From assembly GCA_934102335.1 (NCBI GenBank), contig CAKOSP010000001.1, positions 1 through 64,000 on the forward strand: a DNA stretch of 64,000 nucleotides. Direction: 5' to 3'. Shown here in pieces: positions 1-7,806 of this stretch. The first letter of the stretch is position 1. Each line of letters opens with the position of its first letter. The position numbers were made by a program, and so were the translations under genes. The DNA comes from an uncultured Bacilli bacterium. GTDB lineage: Bacteria; Bacillota_I; Bacilli_A; RF39; UBA660. The notes below the pieces were generated by a model, which saw nothing but the letters and a program-made list of their open reading frames with translations, was not told the origin of the DNA and made no database searches.

Positions 1-1
1 A

Positions 2-901
2 AACTACCGAATAATAGTTAAAGTAATTGATAGTAACAACAAATATTCGAATATATATGTTGTTAATGAAAAGATTGCTGCCAAACAAACTTTGGTAGAG
101 TATGTAGTAGCTCAATATAATGGAACACAAGGAAATAATGGAATATATTATCATGATGGAAGTTTAGAGAATGGAATATCAGATAATTCATATAGATATT
201 CAGGAGCAAATCCGAATAATTATGTATGTTTTGGATATGATGTAACAAGTATCAATAAGTGTCCAGAAGATAATTTATACCGAATAATTGGAGTTATTGA
301 TGGTAAAGTTAAATTAATTAAGTCAACTGCGGCATCAACTAATTTATTAGGAACTGATGGAACATATTCAGCAGAGGAAGATAATTACAGCTTTTCAGAC
401 ACATTTATGATAAAAAGATTGAGTCAAAGTACATTATATACTCAAAATCTTAATGTTAATTACTTAAACAATATTGGTGAAGACTGGAATAACAAAATAA
501 GTGATAATACTTGGTATGATAATGGCATGACATCCAAACAAATACGGGAAAGTACTCCTATATTAGCTTTCAACTATGAAACAACTGGCAGTATATTGAC
601 AACTAGCAAAATTAGTCTCATGTACTTATCAGATTTTGGATTTGCCGCACCAAAAGATTCATGGACAAAAAAATTAACTGAAGATATTTATACAAATAAT
701 TGGTTAAATGGCTTAGATGAATGGACAATGGTTCGAGGAAGCGGAGATATGTTATCGACCAATTGTCTTAGTCAAAATCATGGTGCTATAACATGTAATA
801 TAGATTCATACCAAGATGTAAGACCTACATTTTATTTAAATACTGCTGTAAAATATGTATCTGGAAGTGGAACAGCAAGTGATCCGATAATTATTGATTA
901 A
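2..901 (+). CDS. Modular surface protein, C-terminal part (5' end outside window)
   Basis: The frame is open from the first complete codon, so the gene starts before the window; the internal TTG at 92 is not a credible start. The first 25 or so residues (YRIIVKVIDSN...KYSN) match the end of the Fn3-like repeat in the protein at 33324-34934. From about residue 38 the rest matches the C-terminal domain of the protein at 57644-59209: GIYYHD, YRYSG.NPNNYVCFG, YRIIG.IDGKVKLIK, LMYLSDFGFAA and a closing VRP.F..NT...Y..G.G...P.II. It therefore looks like another member of the SipW-signal surface protein family, built from shared modules. Function is unknown; adhesion or envelope decoration is only a guess. 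A terminator follows directly. Confidence 0.75.
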   Translation, partial: NYRIIVKVIDSNNKYSNIYVVNEKIAAKQTLVEYVVAQYNGTQGNNGIYYHDGSLENGISDNSYRYSGANPNNYVCFGYDVTSINKCPEDNLYRIIGVIDGKVKLIKSTAASTNLLGTDGTYSAEEDNYSFSDTFMIKRLSQSTLYTQNLNVNYLNNIGEDWNNKISDNTWYDNGMTSKQIRESTPILAFNYETTGSILTTSKISLMYLSDFGFAAPKDSWTKKLTEDIYTNNWLNGLDEWTMVRGSGDMLSTNCLSQNHGAITCNIDSYQDVRPTFYLNTAVKYVSGSGTASDPIIID

Positions 902-930
902 AATCTAAGGCATAAAGCTTTAGATTTTTT
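902..930 (+). terminator. Rho-independent terminator
   Basis: AATCTAA at 902-908 pairs with TTAGATT at 920-926, followed by T residues. It begins right at the stop codon of the surface protein gene. Confidence 0.75.
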
Positions 931-967
931 GAATGTAATAAATAATGTAAAGGTAATGTTTTCTACA

Positions 968-996
968 TTGTTTATAACCTTAAAATGAACTATAAT
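968..996 (+). promoter_or_regulatory. Promoter for tex
   Basis: TTGTTT at 968-973 and TATAAT at 991-996 are separated by 17 nt, and the tex start codon lies 24 nt beyond the -10. Confidence 0.65.
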
Positions 997-1019
997 TAAT
1001 TATACAGAAAGTGAGAACT

Positions 1020-3140
1020 ATGAATAATTTATTAGTAGAAAATGTAAGTAAAGAATTAAATTTAAATATTAAGGATGTGGAAGCTACACTTAATTTGTTG
1101 AGTGAAGGAAACACAGTTCCTTTTATTGCCAGATATAGAAAAGAAGCAACGCATGGTTTAGATGAAACACAAATTCGAGCAATATCAGAAAAGTATGAAT
1201 ATGCTTGTAATTTACAAAAGAAAAAAGATGATTACATTAGATTAATTGATGAAAAAGGATTATTAACAGAAGAATTAAGACAAAATATTTTAGTCTGTAC
1301 CAAGTTGGTTGAATTAGAAGATATATATCGTCCTTTTAAAGAAAAGAAAAAAACTAAAGCAACAGATGCAATAAATAATGGATTAGAGCCTTTAGCTAAA
1401 ATGATTATGTCTTTTCCCACTAATGGCACATTAGAACAAATGGCTTTAAAATTTATAAATGATAAGGTTAAGACATGTGAAGAAGCAATAACTGGTGCTA
1501 AATACATAATTGCGGAATGGATAAGTGATAATGCCTACTATAGAAAATATATTAGAAATTTTATATTTAATAGTGGTGCAATAGTTACAAAAATAAAAAA
1601 AGATGCAACCGATGAAAATAAAACTTATGAAATGTATTATAATTTTAAGGAAGAATTAAAAAAAGCTAAAGCTTATAGAACTTTGGCTATTAATAGAGCT
1701 GAAAAAGAAGGCGTAATAAATGTATCTTTTGAATACGATAAAACTAAACTTTTAGATTACTTATATTCTAAAATAATTAAAAATGATAAATCTTTTGTAG
1801 TAGAAGAAGTTAAAAATGCTATAAATGATGCTTACAAAAGACTAATTTATCCTTCTATAGAAAGAGAGATTCGTTCTTTATTAACAGAACAAGCTGAAGA
1901 AGTTGCAATAAAAAACTTTAGTGAAAATTTACATAATTTATTAATGCAACCACCAATTAAAGAAAAAGTTGTCTTAGCTTTAGACCCCGCATATAGAACA
2001 GGCTGCAAACTAGCTGTATTAGATAAAAATGGTAAAGTATTAGATATTGCCGTAATTTATCCTCATGAACCGGTAAATAAAAAAGCTGAGGCTGCTAAAA
2101 TAGTTATTGAACTAATTAATAAATATGATGTTGATATAATTGCTATAGGAAATGGAACAGCCTCAAGAGAATCAGAAGCCTTTATTGCTGATATTATTAA
2201 AACACTAACTAAAAAAGTAGAATATATTTTAGTTAGTGAAGCAGGTGCTTCCGTATATTCTGCCTCAAAATTAGCTATTTCTGAATTCCCAGATTATCAT
2301 GTTGAACAAAGAAGTGCAGTTTCAATTGGCAGAAGATTACAAGACCCTCTAGCAGAACTAGTAAAAATAGATCCAGAGTCAATTGGAGTAGGGTTATATC
2401 AACATGATGTATCAAATAAAAATTTAAAAGAATCATTAGACTTTGTTGTTTTAAGCTGTGTAAATAACGTGGGAGTAGATGTAAATACAGCCTCAGTATC
2501 TTTATTTAAATATGTTTCGGGAATTACTGCGAAAATGGCCGAAAAACTAATTTCGTATAGAGAAAAGGTAAAAAAAATTAAATCTAGAGAAGAATTGAAA
2601 AAAATATTAACTCCTAAAGTTTATGAACAATCAATAGGCTTTTTAAGAATAAATGATGGTGACAATTTATTAGATGAAACTTTTATTCATCCAGAATCAT
2701 ATAATATAGCTATGCAAATTTTAAATAATTCTGGACTTAATTTAAAAGATATTGGAACAGATAAAGTCAATAATATCAAAGTAATGGCAAAAGACTATAA
2801 TACTGATGAGTATACATTAAAAGACATAATGGATGCCTTAAAAAAGCCTAAAAGAGATCCAAGAGATGAATTAGAAAAGCCTATTTTAAAAAGTGACATA
2901 ACTCATATTGAAGATTTACATGTGGGAGATAAATTACAAGGAACTGTAAGAAATGTTGTGGATTTTGGTGCTTTCATTGATATTGGAATAAAAAATGATG
3001 GTTTAGTTCATATTTCTAAAATATGTAAAGACTTTATAAAACATCCTAGTGAAGTTTTAAGCATCGGCGATATCGTAGATGTATATGTTGAAAAAATAGA
3101 TTTAGAAAAAAATAAAGTTTCTTTAACAATGCTAGATTAA
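1020..3140 (+). CDS. tex: Tex family S1 RNA-binding transcription accessory protein
   Basis: A 706-residue protein with the full Tex/YhgF architecture: an N-terminal helical region containing VPFIARYRKEATHGLDE, a YqgF-type RNase H-like domain from about residue 320 (VVLALDPAYRTGCKLAVLD), a helix-hairpin-helix region (GI...AEKLISYREK), and a C-terminal S1 domain at about 635-703 (GTVRNVVDFGAFIDIG..NDGLVHISK). Family members bind nucleic acid and affect transcription or RNA turnover; the exact role here is unproven. The ATG at 1020 is preferred over the in-frame GTG at 1011, because the GTG belongs to the Shine-Dalgarno-like stretch GAAAGTGAG. It is monocistronic, with its own promoter and terminator. 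Confidence 0.95.
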   Translation: MNNLLVENVSKELNLNIKDVEATLNLLSEGNTVPFIARYRKEATHGLDETQIRAISEKYEYACNLQKKKDDYIRLIDEKGLLTEELRQNILVCTKLVELEDIYRPFKEKKKTKATDAINNGLEPLAKMIMSFPTNGTLEQMALKFINDKVKTCEEAITGAKYIIAEWISDNAYYRKYIRNFIFNSGAIVTKIKKDATDENKTYEMYYNFKEELKKAKAYRTLAINRAEKEGVINVSFEYDKTKLLDYLYSKIIKNDKSFVVEEVKNAINDAYKRLIYPSIEREIRSLLTEQAEEVAIKNFSENLHNLLMQPPIKEKVVLALDPAYRTGCKLAVLDKNGKVLDIAVIYPHEPVNKKAEAAKIVIELINKYDVDIIAIGNGTASRESEAFIADIIKTLTKKVEYILVSEAGASVYSASKLAISEFPDYHVEQRSAVSIGRRLQDPLAELVKIDPESIGVGLYQHDVSNKNLKESLDFVVLSCVNNVGVDVNTASVSLFKYVSGITAKMAEKLISYREKVKKIKSREELKKILTPKVYEQSIGFLRINDGDNLLDETFIHPESYNIAMQILNNSGLNLKDIGTDKVNNIKVMAKDYNTDEYTLKDIMDALKKPKRDPRDELEKPILKSDITHIEDLHVGDKLQGTVRNVVDFGAFIDIGIKNDGLVHISKICKDFIKHPSEVLSIGDIVDVYVEKIDLEKNKVSLTMLD

Positions 3141-3162
3141 AAGTAGAGCAATCTATTTTTTT
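3133..3162 (+). terminator. Terminator overlapping the tex stop
   Basis: TAGATT at 3133-3138, which includes the stop region, pairs with AATCTA at 3150-3155 and is followed by seven T. Confidence 0.6.
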
Positions 3163-3165
3163 ATA

Positions 3166-3174
3166 TGTTATAAT
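3166..3174 (+). promoter_or_regulatory. Extended -10 promoter for the fic-rlmCD operon
   Basis: TG-T-TATAAT at 3166-3174 lies 20 nt before the Fic start codon. No good -35 is seen; the T-run of the tex terminator sits just upstream. Confidence 0.55.
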
Positions 3175-3193
3175 AACCAAAGGGGAGATAATT

Positions 3194-3871
3194 ATGTTTA
3201 TAGAATTTTCTGAAGATACAAGATTTAAACAAAAATATATAGAAGAATTTGCTCAAAGATTCAGTTATTTCAATAGTATAGTTGAATCAGAATGCGATAA
3301 AGCAGAAATTTATATGGCAAATTATCGAGCTTTTATGAATGCTTTAGATAGTAAATTAGCAAGTTTAAATAGTCCTTTAAATGGTAAGTTAAGTCCATAC
3401 GATATAATTGGTATAGCAAATGATGTTAACAAAGGAATTTACGAAGGATATAGAAAAATTAACGTGCAATTAAATGCTGCAAAAAATTTTAGTCCATTAC
3501 CTCATAGCTTAATTCCAAATGCTATGAATGAATTAGTATATGGTAATTATCACAAAATATGGGATATTCTAGATCCTTATTTAAGAGAAGCAAAGCTACA
3601 CATTGCCTTAGTTCAAATGCAACCATTTGAAAATGGAAATAAAAGAACAGCAAAAATATTAACATCTATAAATTTAATGGCAGCCGATTTAGCTCCAATT
3701 GCAATACCACCAGAACAGTTGGACAAGTATTGGTCATGCATTGATAATTCATCTGCAGAAGACTTGGCAGAGTTGTTTAGAATAAATTCTGATGCTGAAT
3801 TAAAAGAAATGCTTGAATTATACAAAAGAATATACACAAAACCCATTGTTAAAAAAAGGACTATAAAATGA
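3194..3871 (+). CDS. Fic/DOC-like domain protein with altered catalytic motif
   Basis: A 225-residue protein with a Fic-type core at about residues 120-180. The signature loop reads QPFENGNKRTAK, matching H-P-F-x-(D/E)-G-N-(G/K)-R except that the catalytic histidine is glutamine (codon CAA). Active Fic proteins transfer AMP or other nucleotide parts to hydroxyl groups of target proteins, and the histidine is the general base. This copy may be inactive, may only bind nucleotide, or may use another mechanism. The start has a good ribosome site (AGGGGAGA). Its end overlaps the next gene by 4 nt (ATGA), so the two are translationally coupled. No antitoxin partner is visible next to it. Confidence 0.75.
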   Translation: MFIEFSEDTRFKQKYIEEFAQRFSYFNSIVESECDKAEIYMANYRAFMNALDSKLASLNSPLNGKLSPYDIIGIANDVNKGIYEGYRKINVQLNAAKNFSPLPHSLIPNAMNELVYGNYHKIWDILDPYLREAKLHIALVQMQPFENGNKRTAKILTSINLMAADLAPIAIPPEQLDKYWSCIDNSSAEDLAELFRINSDAELKEMLELYKRIYTKPIVKKRTIK

Positions 3872-5061
3872 AAAAAATAATAGAAAAATTAGATGATTTT
3901 GGAAGAGGTATTACTTATGTTAATAATAAAATTACTTTTATACCAAAATGTATTAAAGGTGATGAGGTAGATTTTATTATTACAGAAGAAAAGAAAAAGT
4001 ATTTTTTAGGTAAATTAAATAAAATAATAAAAAAAGACTCTGAACATATAGATTCAAAGTGTCCGTTTTATCAAGATTGTGGCGGATGTTGTCTACAAAA
4101 TTTAGAATATGAAAAAACAATCGAGTTTAAAAAACATAAAATAGAAAATTTATTAAAAAGGAATAAGATAGAGTTTAATAATATTACAATAACTAAAAAT
4201 CCAAGCCCCTATAATTATCGAAATAAAATAACTTTAAAAATTAAAGATGGAATAATTGGCTTTTATGAAGAAGGCTCTCACAAAATTGTAAGTATAAATC
4301 ATTGTCTACTTGCAAAAGCTGAGATTAATAAAGTTATTGAATTACTTCCTTTTTTAAATATAATTAATGGTGAAATTACCATAAGATGTAATTATAAAAA
4401 TGAAATATTGTTAATAATTACAACTAAAGAAGAAGTAAAAATACCAAAGGTACTAATAGAATTAATAAATATTGTAGGAATTATTTTAAACGATAAAGTA
4501 GTTTATAAAAAATCATCATTTATCGATAAAATAAATGACATTTATTACGAAGTATCATTTGATTCTTTCTTTCAAGTAAATCCATTTGTTACATCTTTAC
4601 TATTAAATAAAATTAAAGCTAATTTAGAAAACAGTAGTATGGTATATGATCTTTATTGTGGAGTAGGAACAATATCTTTAGATATAGCTAGTAAATGTAA
4701 AAAAGTAATAGGGATTGAAGTGGTAAAAAATGCCGTTATAAATGCCGCAAAAAATAAGACTTTGAATAATATTTCTAATGCAGAGTTTATATTAAAAGAT
4801 TTATCATCAGGAGTAAAAGAAGACTTTATTCCTGACACAGTTATAGTTGATCCACCCAGATCAGGAATTGATAAAAAAACTATTTTATGGTTAAAAAACA
4901 TCAAGCCTCAGAAAATAATATACGTTTCATGTGATCCTAATACTTTGGTTAGAGATTTAAAAATACTTGATGAATATAATATTAAAAGCTTAGATTTATT
5001 TGATATGTTTAGTTATACGTATCATGTGGAATGTGTGATTTTACTACAAAGGAAAGATTAG
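3868..5061 (+). CDS. rlmCD: 23S rRNA (uracil-5-)-methyltransferase, RlmCD/TrmA type
   Basis: A 397-residue class I SAM methyltransferase. An N-terminal TRAM-like region (about 1-55) is followed by the [4Fe-4S] cysteines CPFYQDCGGCC (about 65-75), the SAM site DLYCGVGTISLDIA (about 260-273), the DPPRSG motif and YVSCDPNT with the nucleophilic cysteine (about 355). Family members make 5-methyluridine in 23S rRNA or tRNA. The iron-sulfur motif favours the RumA/RlmCD branch; the exact target cannot be read from sequence. It overlaps the Fic-like gene by 4 nt. Confidence 0.9.
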   Translation: MKKIIEKLDDFGRGITYVNNKITFIPKCIKGDEVDFIITEEKKKYFLGKLNKIIKKDSEHIDSKCPFYQDCGGCCLQNLEYEKTIEFKKHKIENLLKRNKIEFNNITITKNPSPYNYRNKITLKIKDGIIGFYEEGSHKIVSINHCLLAKAEINKVIELLPFLNIINGEITIRCNYKNEILLIITTKEEVKIPKVLIELINIVGIILNDKVVYKKSSFIDKINDIYYEVSFDSFFQVNPFVTSLLLNKIKANLENSSMVYDLYCGVGTISLDIASKCKKVIGIEVVKNAVINAAKNKTLNNISNAEFILKDLSSGVKEDFIPDTVIVDPPRSGIDKKTILWLKNIKPQKIIYVSCDPNTLVRDLKILDEYNIKSLDLFDMFSYTYHVECVILLQRKD

Positions 5062-5066
5062 TAGAA

Positions 5067-5183
5067 ATGCTTAATTTCCAAGTGTTTGCAGACTATTATA
5101 GATTTCCAAAATTAAATGAAAATATTAGTTTAAAAGTTTTAGAAAATAAAATTTTAGTAAGTGTATGTACGATATTAGAATAA
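5067..5183 (+). CDS. Possible 38-residue peptide or remnant
   Basis: A short open frame begins five bases after the rlmCD stop: ATG at 5067, stop TAA at 5181-5183. It encodes a mixed-composition peptide containing QVFADYYRFPKLNEN. An AAAGGAAAG stretch lies about 10 nt upstream, which is long for a ribosome site. I recognise no family. It may be a decayed gene end rather than an expressed peptide. Confidence 0.25.
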   Translation: MLNFQVFADYYRFPKLNENISLKVLENKILVSVCTILE

Positions 5184-5292
5184 GGAAACACATGATTAAA
5201 TGACTAATAAATATAATTAAAAAAGAATTTTTTACATACTCGATGTATTCCTAGAACTAATGTATTTTTCTTTAAAATTTTTTTAGAGTATA
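5184..5292. other. Non-coding stretch, nothing recognised
   Basis: AT-rich sequence between the possible short peptide and the putative promoter at 5293. I see no open frame of note, RNA gene or repeat. Confidence 0.5.
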
Positions 5293-5321
5293 TTGATTTA
5301 AATGGAAATTAATGGTATCAT
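5293..5321 (+). promoter_or_regulatory. Putative promoter ahead of the DUF2797 cassette leader
   Basis: TTGATT at 5293-5298, a 17-nt spacer, then TATCAT at 5316-5321. Transcription would begin near 5328, upstream of the terminator at 5369, leaving a leader of about 70 nt. Confidence 0.4.
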
Positions 5322-5340
5322 AATGAAAAATTATTTAAAT

Positions 5341-5399
5341 TCCAATTAAATTAATTAGTTTTGGAGGAGGAGGGCCTTATTTTAGGTCCCCCTTTTTTT
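5341..5399 (+). terminator. Leader hairpins with intrinsic terminator (possible attenuator)
   Basis: TCCAA (5341-5345) can pair with TTGGA (5361-5365). Next to it GGAGGGCCT (5369-5377) pairs with AGGTCCCCC (5384-5392, one mismatch, one G-U) and is followed by seven T. The terminator lies between the putative promoter at 5293 and the coding start at 5427, so it could attenuate the cassette. It could equally just end upstream transcription. Confidence 0.6.
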
Positions 5400-5426
5400 A
5401 AAATTTAAAATGTAAAAGAGGTAAAA

Positions 5427-6362
5427 ATGAAAAAATATTTTTTAGGATTATGTTGGAACGAAAAATATAAACCATATATTCATTTAAAAGATTATGAATC
5501 TGGTTTTGATGAATTTATTGATATTCCACAAGAGTTATTGATTGAACGAATTAATCAAAAAATATGCATTGGAACAATAAATCCATATACTAGAGAATAT
5601 ATAAGCTGTAATAATATTATTGAAGATAGTAGTTCACAATGTAATCATTGTAAATTTATGTTTGATTTTTATAAATGTGTTAGATGCCATGGAGATGATT
5701 GCTATGTAAAAAACGGAGATGTACTTAAATATTGTAATACACCTCATTATGTTTATTTAGCATATTTTCCAAATGGAAAAATTAAAGTTGGGACAGCTTC
5801 TGAAATAAAAAAATATAATAGACTATTAGAACAAGGCGCCATCTTTTCTATATTTATTGCTAAAACTCCAACTGGTAAAATTGCTAGACAAATCGAAAAA
5901 AATATAATTGATAATGGTATAACTGGTGCAGTGACAACAACTTATAAAATGAAAAATATTGTTTTTGATAATGAAGAAAAATTAATAAGAAAAGAGCTTA
6001 TAGAAAAATATAAAGATATTTTAAAACTATTTGCTGGAGATAATAAAAAATATTTAATAGAACCGGAATTTAATTCGTTTAATGAAATAAAAGATAAAAT
6101 TGACAACAATATGTTATCGTCAAACACGCAAGTTAATTTGTTTGATGAAGAAAATAAACAGATTAAACCATATATAATAAAAAAAGAATTTGATAGAATT
6201 TTTGGTGTATATTTGTTTTGTGTTGGTAAAGTTTTGGCTGTCGAAAACAACGGAATTATAGAATTAATAGATACAAAAAAAATGGAGGGATATTTGTTTG
6301 AATTTAAAAATATTAAAAATTTAAATACAGATAGAGAAATAAAATGCTTAGGGGGTAGATGA
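5427..6362 (+). CDS. DUF2797 family cysteine-rich protein
   Basis: A 311-residue protein. The N-terminal third carries pairs of cysteines spaced as in a zinc-binding module (CIGTINPYTREYISC, CNHCKFMFDFYKCVRC, then C and YC). It is followed by the typical DUF2797 stretch: HYVYLAYFPNGKIKVGTAS, EQGAIFSIFIAKTPTGK and ARQIEKNI. No signal peptide or membrane segment is visible, so it should be cytoplasmic. The family function is unknown; zinc or nucleic-acid binding is inferred from the cysteines. It is first in a four-gene cassette in which each gene overlaps the next by 1-4 nt. Ribosome site AGAGGT. Confidence 0.8.
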   Translation: MKKYFLGLCWNEKYKPYIHLKDYESGFDEFIDIPQELLIERINQKICIGTINPYTREYISCNNIIEDSSSQCNHCKFMFDFYKCVRCHGDDCYVKNGDVLKYCNTPHYVYLAYFPNGKIKVGTASEIKKYNRLLEQGAIFSIFIAKTPTGKIARQIEKNIIDNGITGAVTTTYKMKNIVFDNEEKLIRKELIEKYKDILKLFAGDNKKYLIEPEFNSFNEIKDKIDNNMLSSNTQVNLFDEENKQIKPYIIKKEFDRIFGVYLFCVGKVLAVENNGIIELIDTKKMEGYLFEFKNIKNLNTDREIKCLGGR

Positions 6363-7021
6363 TTATGCAAAAAAGTATGTGTCCTTTTTGTGAAGAACAA
6401 AAGAATAGAAACATTAATATAGTTAATAAAAGTAGAATACTTGCTGAAACTGATAATTTTGTAGTTTTTCCAACAACTGGAGGATTTGTTGAAAATTATC
6501 AACTAATAGTTCCTAAAGAACATATTAATTGTTTTGGTGAATTATCAAAAGAACAATTAATAGAATTAAAAAGTATTATTTTATGGCAAAAACAAATAAA
6601 TAGAAAATATTTTAATTCAAATAGTTCTATGTTTGAACATGGTTCATTGCGTCCTACTAATGAAAGTGGTAAAAGTATAGTTCATGCACATTTACATATT
6701 TTTCCCAACAATATTTCGTTGTTAGATGAAATTAAGAAATATAATTTTAATATCCAATCAATTGAAGGTATAGAACAATTAAATGTATTGTGTCAAAAAT
6801 ATGATAATTATTTATATTATAGTGATATAGATGGTAGAGATTATATTATTACACACGAAGGAATACCATCACAATTCTTAAGGATGCTATTTGCAAAAAC
6901 GCAAGGTATAGAAACTTGGAATTGGAGGGATTATCCTCTAATTGAATCAATTGAAAATAATTTAGAATTTTATGAAAAAAATTCATTGATTTATACAAAA
7001 AAGAAAGAAGGTGTAAAATAA
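6359..7021 (+). CDS. HIT family nucleotide-binding protein
   Basis: A 220-residue protein with an N-terminal zinc pair CPFC and the histidine triad HAHLHIF at about residues 107-113. That makes it a HIT-superfamily hydrolase or transferase acting on nucleotide phosphoesters. About 90 residues follow the triad, more than in simple Hint proteins, including FLRMLFAKTQGIETWNWRDYP, which suggests a specialised substrate. The start at 6359 overlaps the DUF2797 stop (ATGA). A second ATG at 6365 is 9 nt from the GGGGG ribosome site and may be the real start. The next gene begins inside its stop (TAATG). Confidence 0.8.
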   Translation: MIMQKSMCPFCEEQKNRNINIVNKSRILAETDNFVVFPTTGGFVENYQLIVPKEHINCFGELSKEQLIELKSIILWQKQINRKYFNSNSSMFEHGSLRPTNESGKSIVHAHLHIFPNNISLLDEIKKYNFNIQSIEGIEQLNVLCQKYDNYLYYSDIDGRDYIITHEGIPSQFLRMLFAKTQGIETWNWRDYPLIESIENNLEFYEKNSLIYTKKKEGVK

Positions 7022-7806
7022 TGATTATATTACCTAGTAAAGAGTATAATAATCCAAATAATGAAAAAATAACAACATATCAATTTTTATCTAATGTAGG
7101 ATGTCCTGTTTTTGATAGCGTGTTATTTGATGAAAACGAATCTATTACCAAAGAAAAACTAATAACATTAAAAGAAGTTTTACAATCTGAGTATTGTACT
7201 ATAAGATATCAATATGTTAAGCCAAGTATTAATCCGATTAGGGGCGGTAATAAGTCTAAAATTGATTTAGACGAATTAAAAAGTAAACAAGTAGATGGAA
7301 CACAAATGTGGTTGTTACAGCCAATTGATAGGACAAAAAATATATATGGAATTAATATGTATGTAAATAAAAAAATAGAGTCACTTATAATTGAAAGTGT
7401 AGGAAAAGGTTTTGATGTATCTGATTTAAATAGAGGTGATATATCACCTCAAGAAAGTATTTATTTAAATTATCCTATTGAATATGGTTGGCAAAAAGAA
7501 TGGTGGAAATATATTAAACTAAATTTTGTAAATCAAGAACAATTTAATCAAGACAAATTAATAAGGTTAAATAAATTAAGAAAATTTGGTCTAAATCCTA
7601 GTGAGAGTATATTTGACAAGCAGTTTGTTCCAATGGATTATAGTCTAATTGAAAAATTGCTTAACCATATTCAATCGATAGATGAAAATTGGGATAAATC
7701 AGATGAATATACTATATCAATATCTATGAATTCAAATGGCAAATTAGTATTCTGGGATATTCAAACTCCAGTAGGAAAATCAAAAATATTAAGGAGGACA
7801 AAATGA
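7021..7806 (+). CDS. Unrecognised protein, possibly ATP-grasp-like
   Basis: A 261-residue cytoplasmic protein that I cannot place with certainty. The arrangement loosely recalls the ATP-grasp fold: FLSNVGCPVFDSVLF near the start, CTIRYQYVKP followed by PIRGGNKSKI (basic, glycine-rich), MWLLQP, then YGINMYV and SVGKGFDVSDLNRGDISPQE. If that reading is right it would be an ATP-dependent ligase or kinase acting with the neighbouring HIT protein. This is inference from pattern only. It is translationally linked on both sides (TAATG at its start, ATGA at its end), so it almost certainly works with its neighbours. Ribosome site AAGGTG. Confidence 0.65.
   Translation: MIILPSKEYNNPNNEKITTYQFLSNVGCPVFDSVLFDENESITKEKLITLKEVLQSEYCTIRYQYVKPSINPIRGGNKSKIDLDELKSKQVDGTQMWLLQPIDRTKNIYGINMYVNKKIESLIIESVGKGFDVSDLNRGDISPQESIYLNYPIEYGWQKEWWKYIKLNFVNQEQFNQDKLIRLNKLRKFGLNPSESIFDKQFVPMDYSLIEKLLNHIQSIDENWDKSDEYTISISMNSNGKLVFWDIQTPVGKSKILRRTK

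Noticed and set aside
3194..3871. Doc-type toxin with antitoxin
   Set aside because: No Phd-like or other small partner gene is adjacent, and the motif lacks the catalytic His.
5942..6502. Long minus-strand open frame (186 codons)
   Set aside because: It lies opposite the DUF2797 and HIT genes, is Phe/Ser/Leu-rich as expected for the complement of AT-rich coding DNA, and has no ribosome site.
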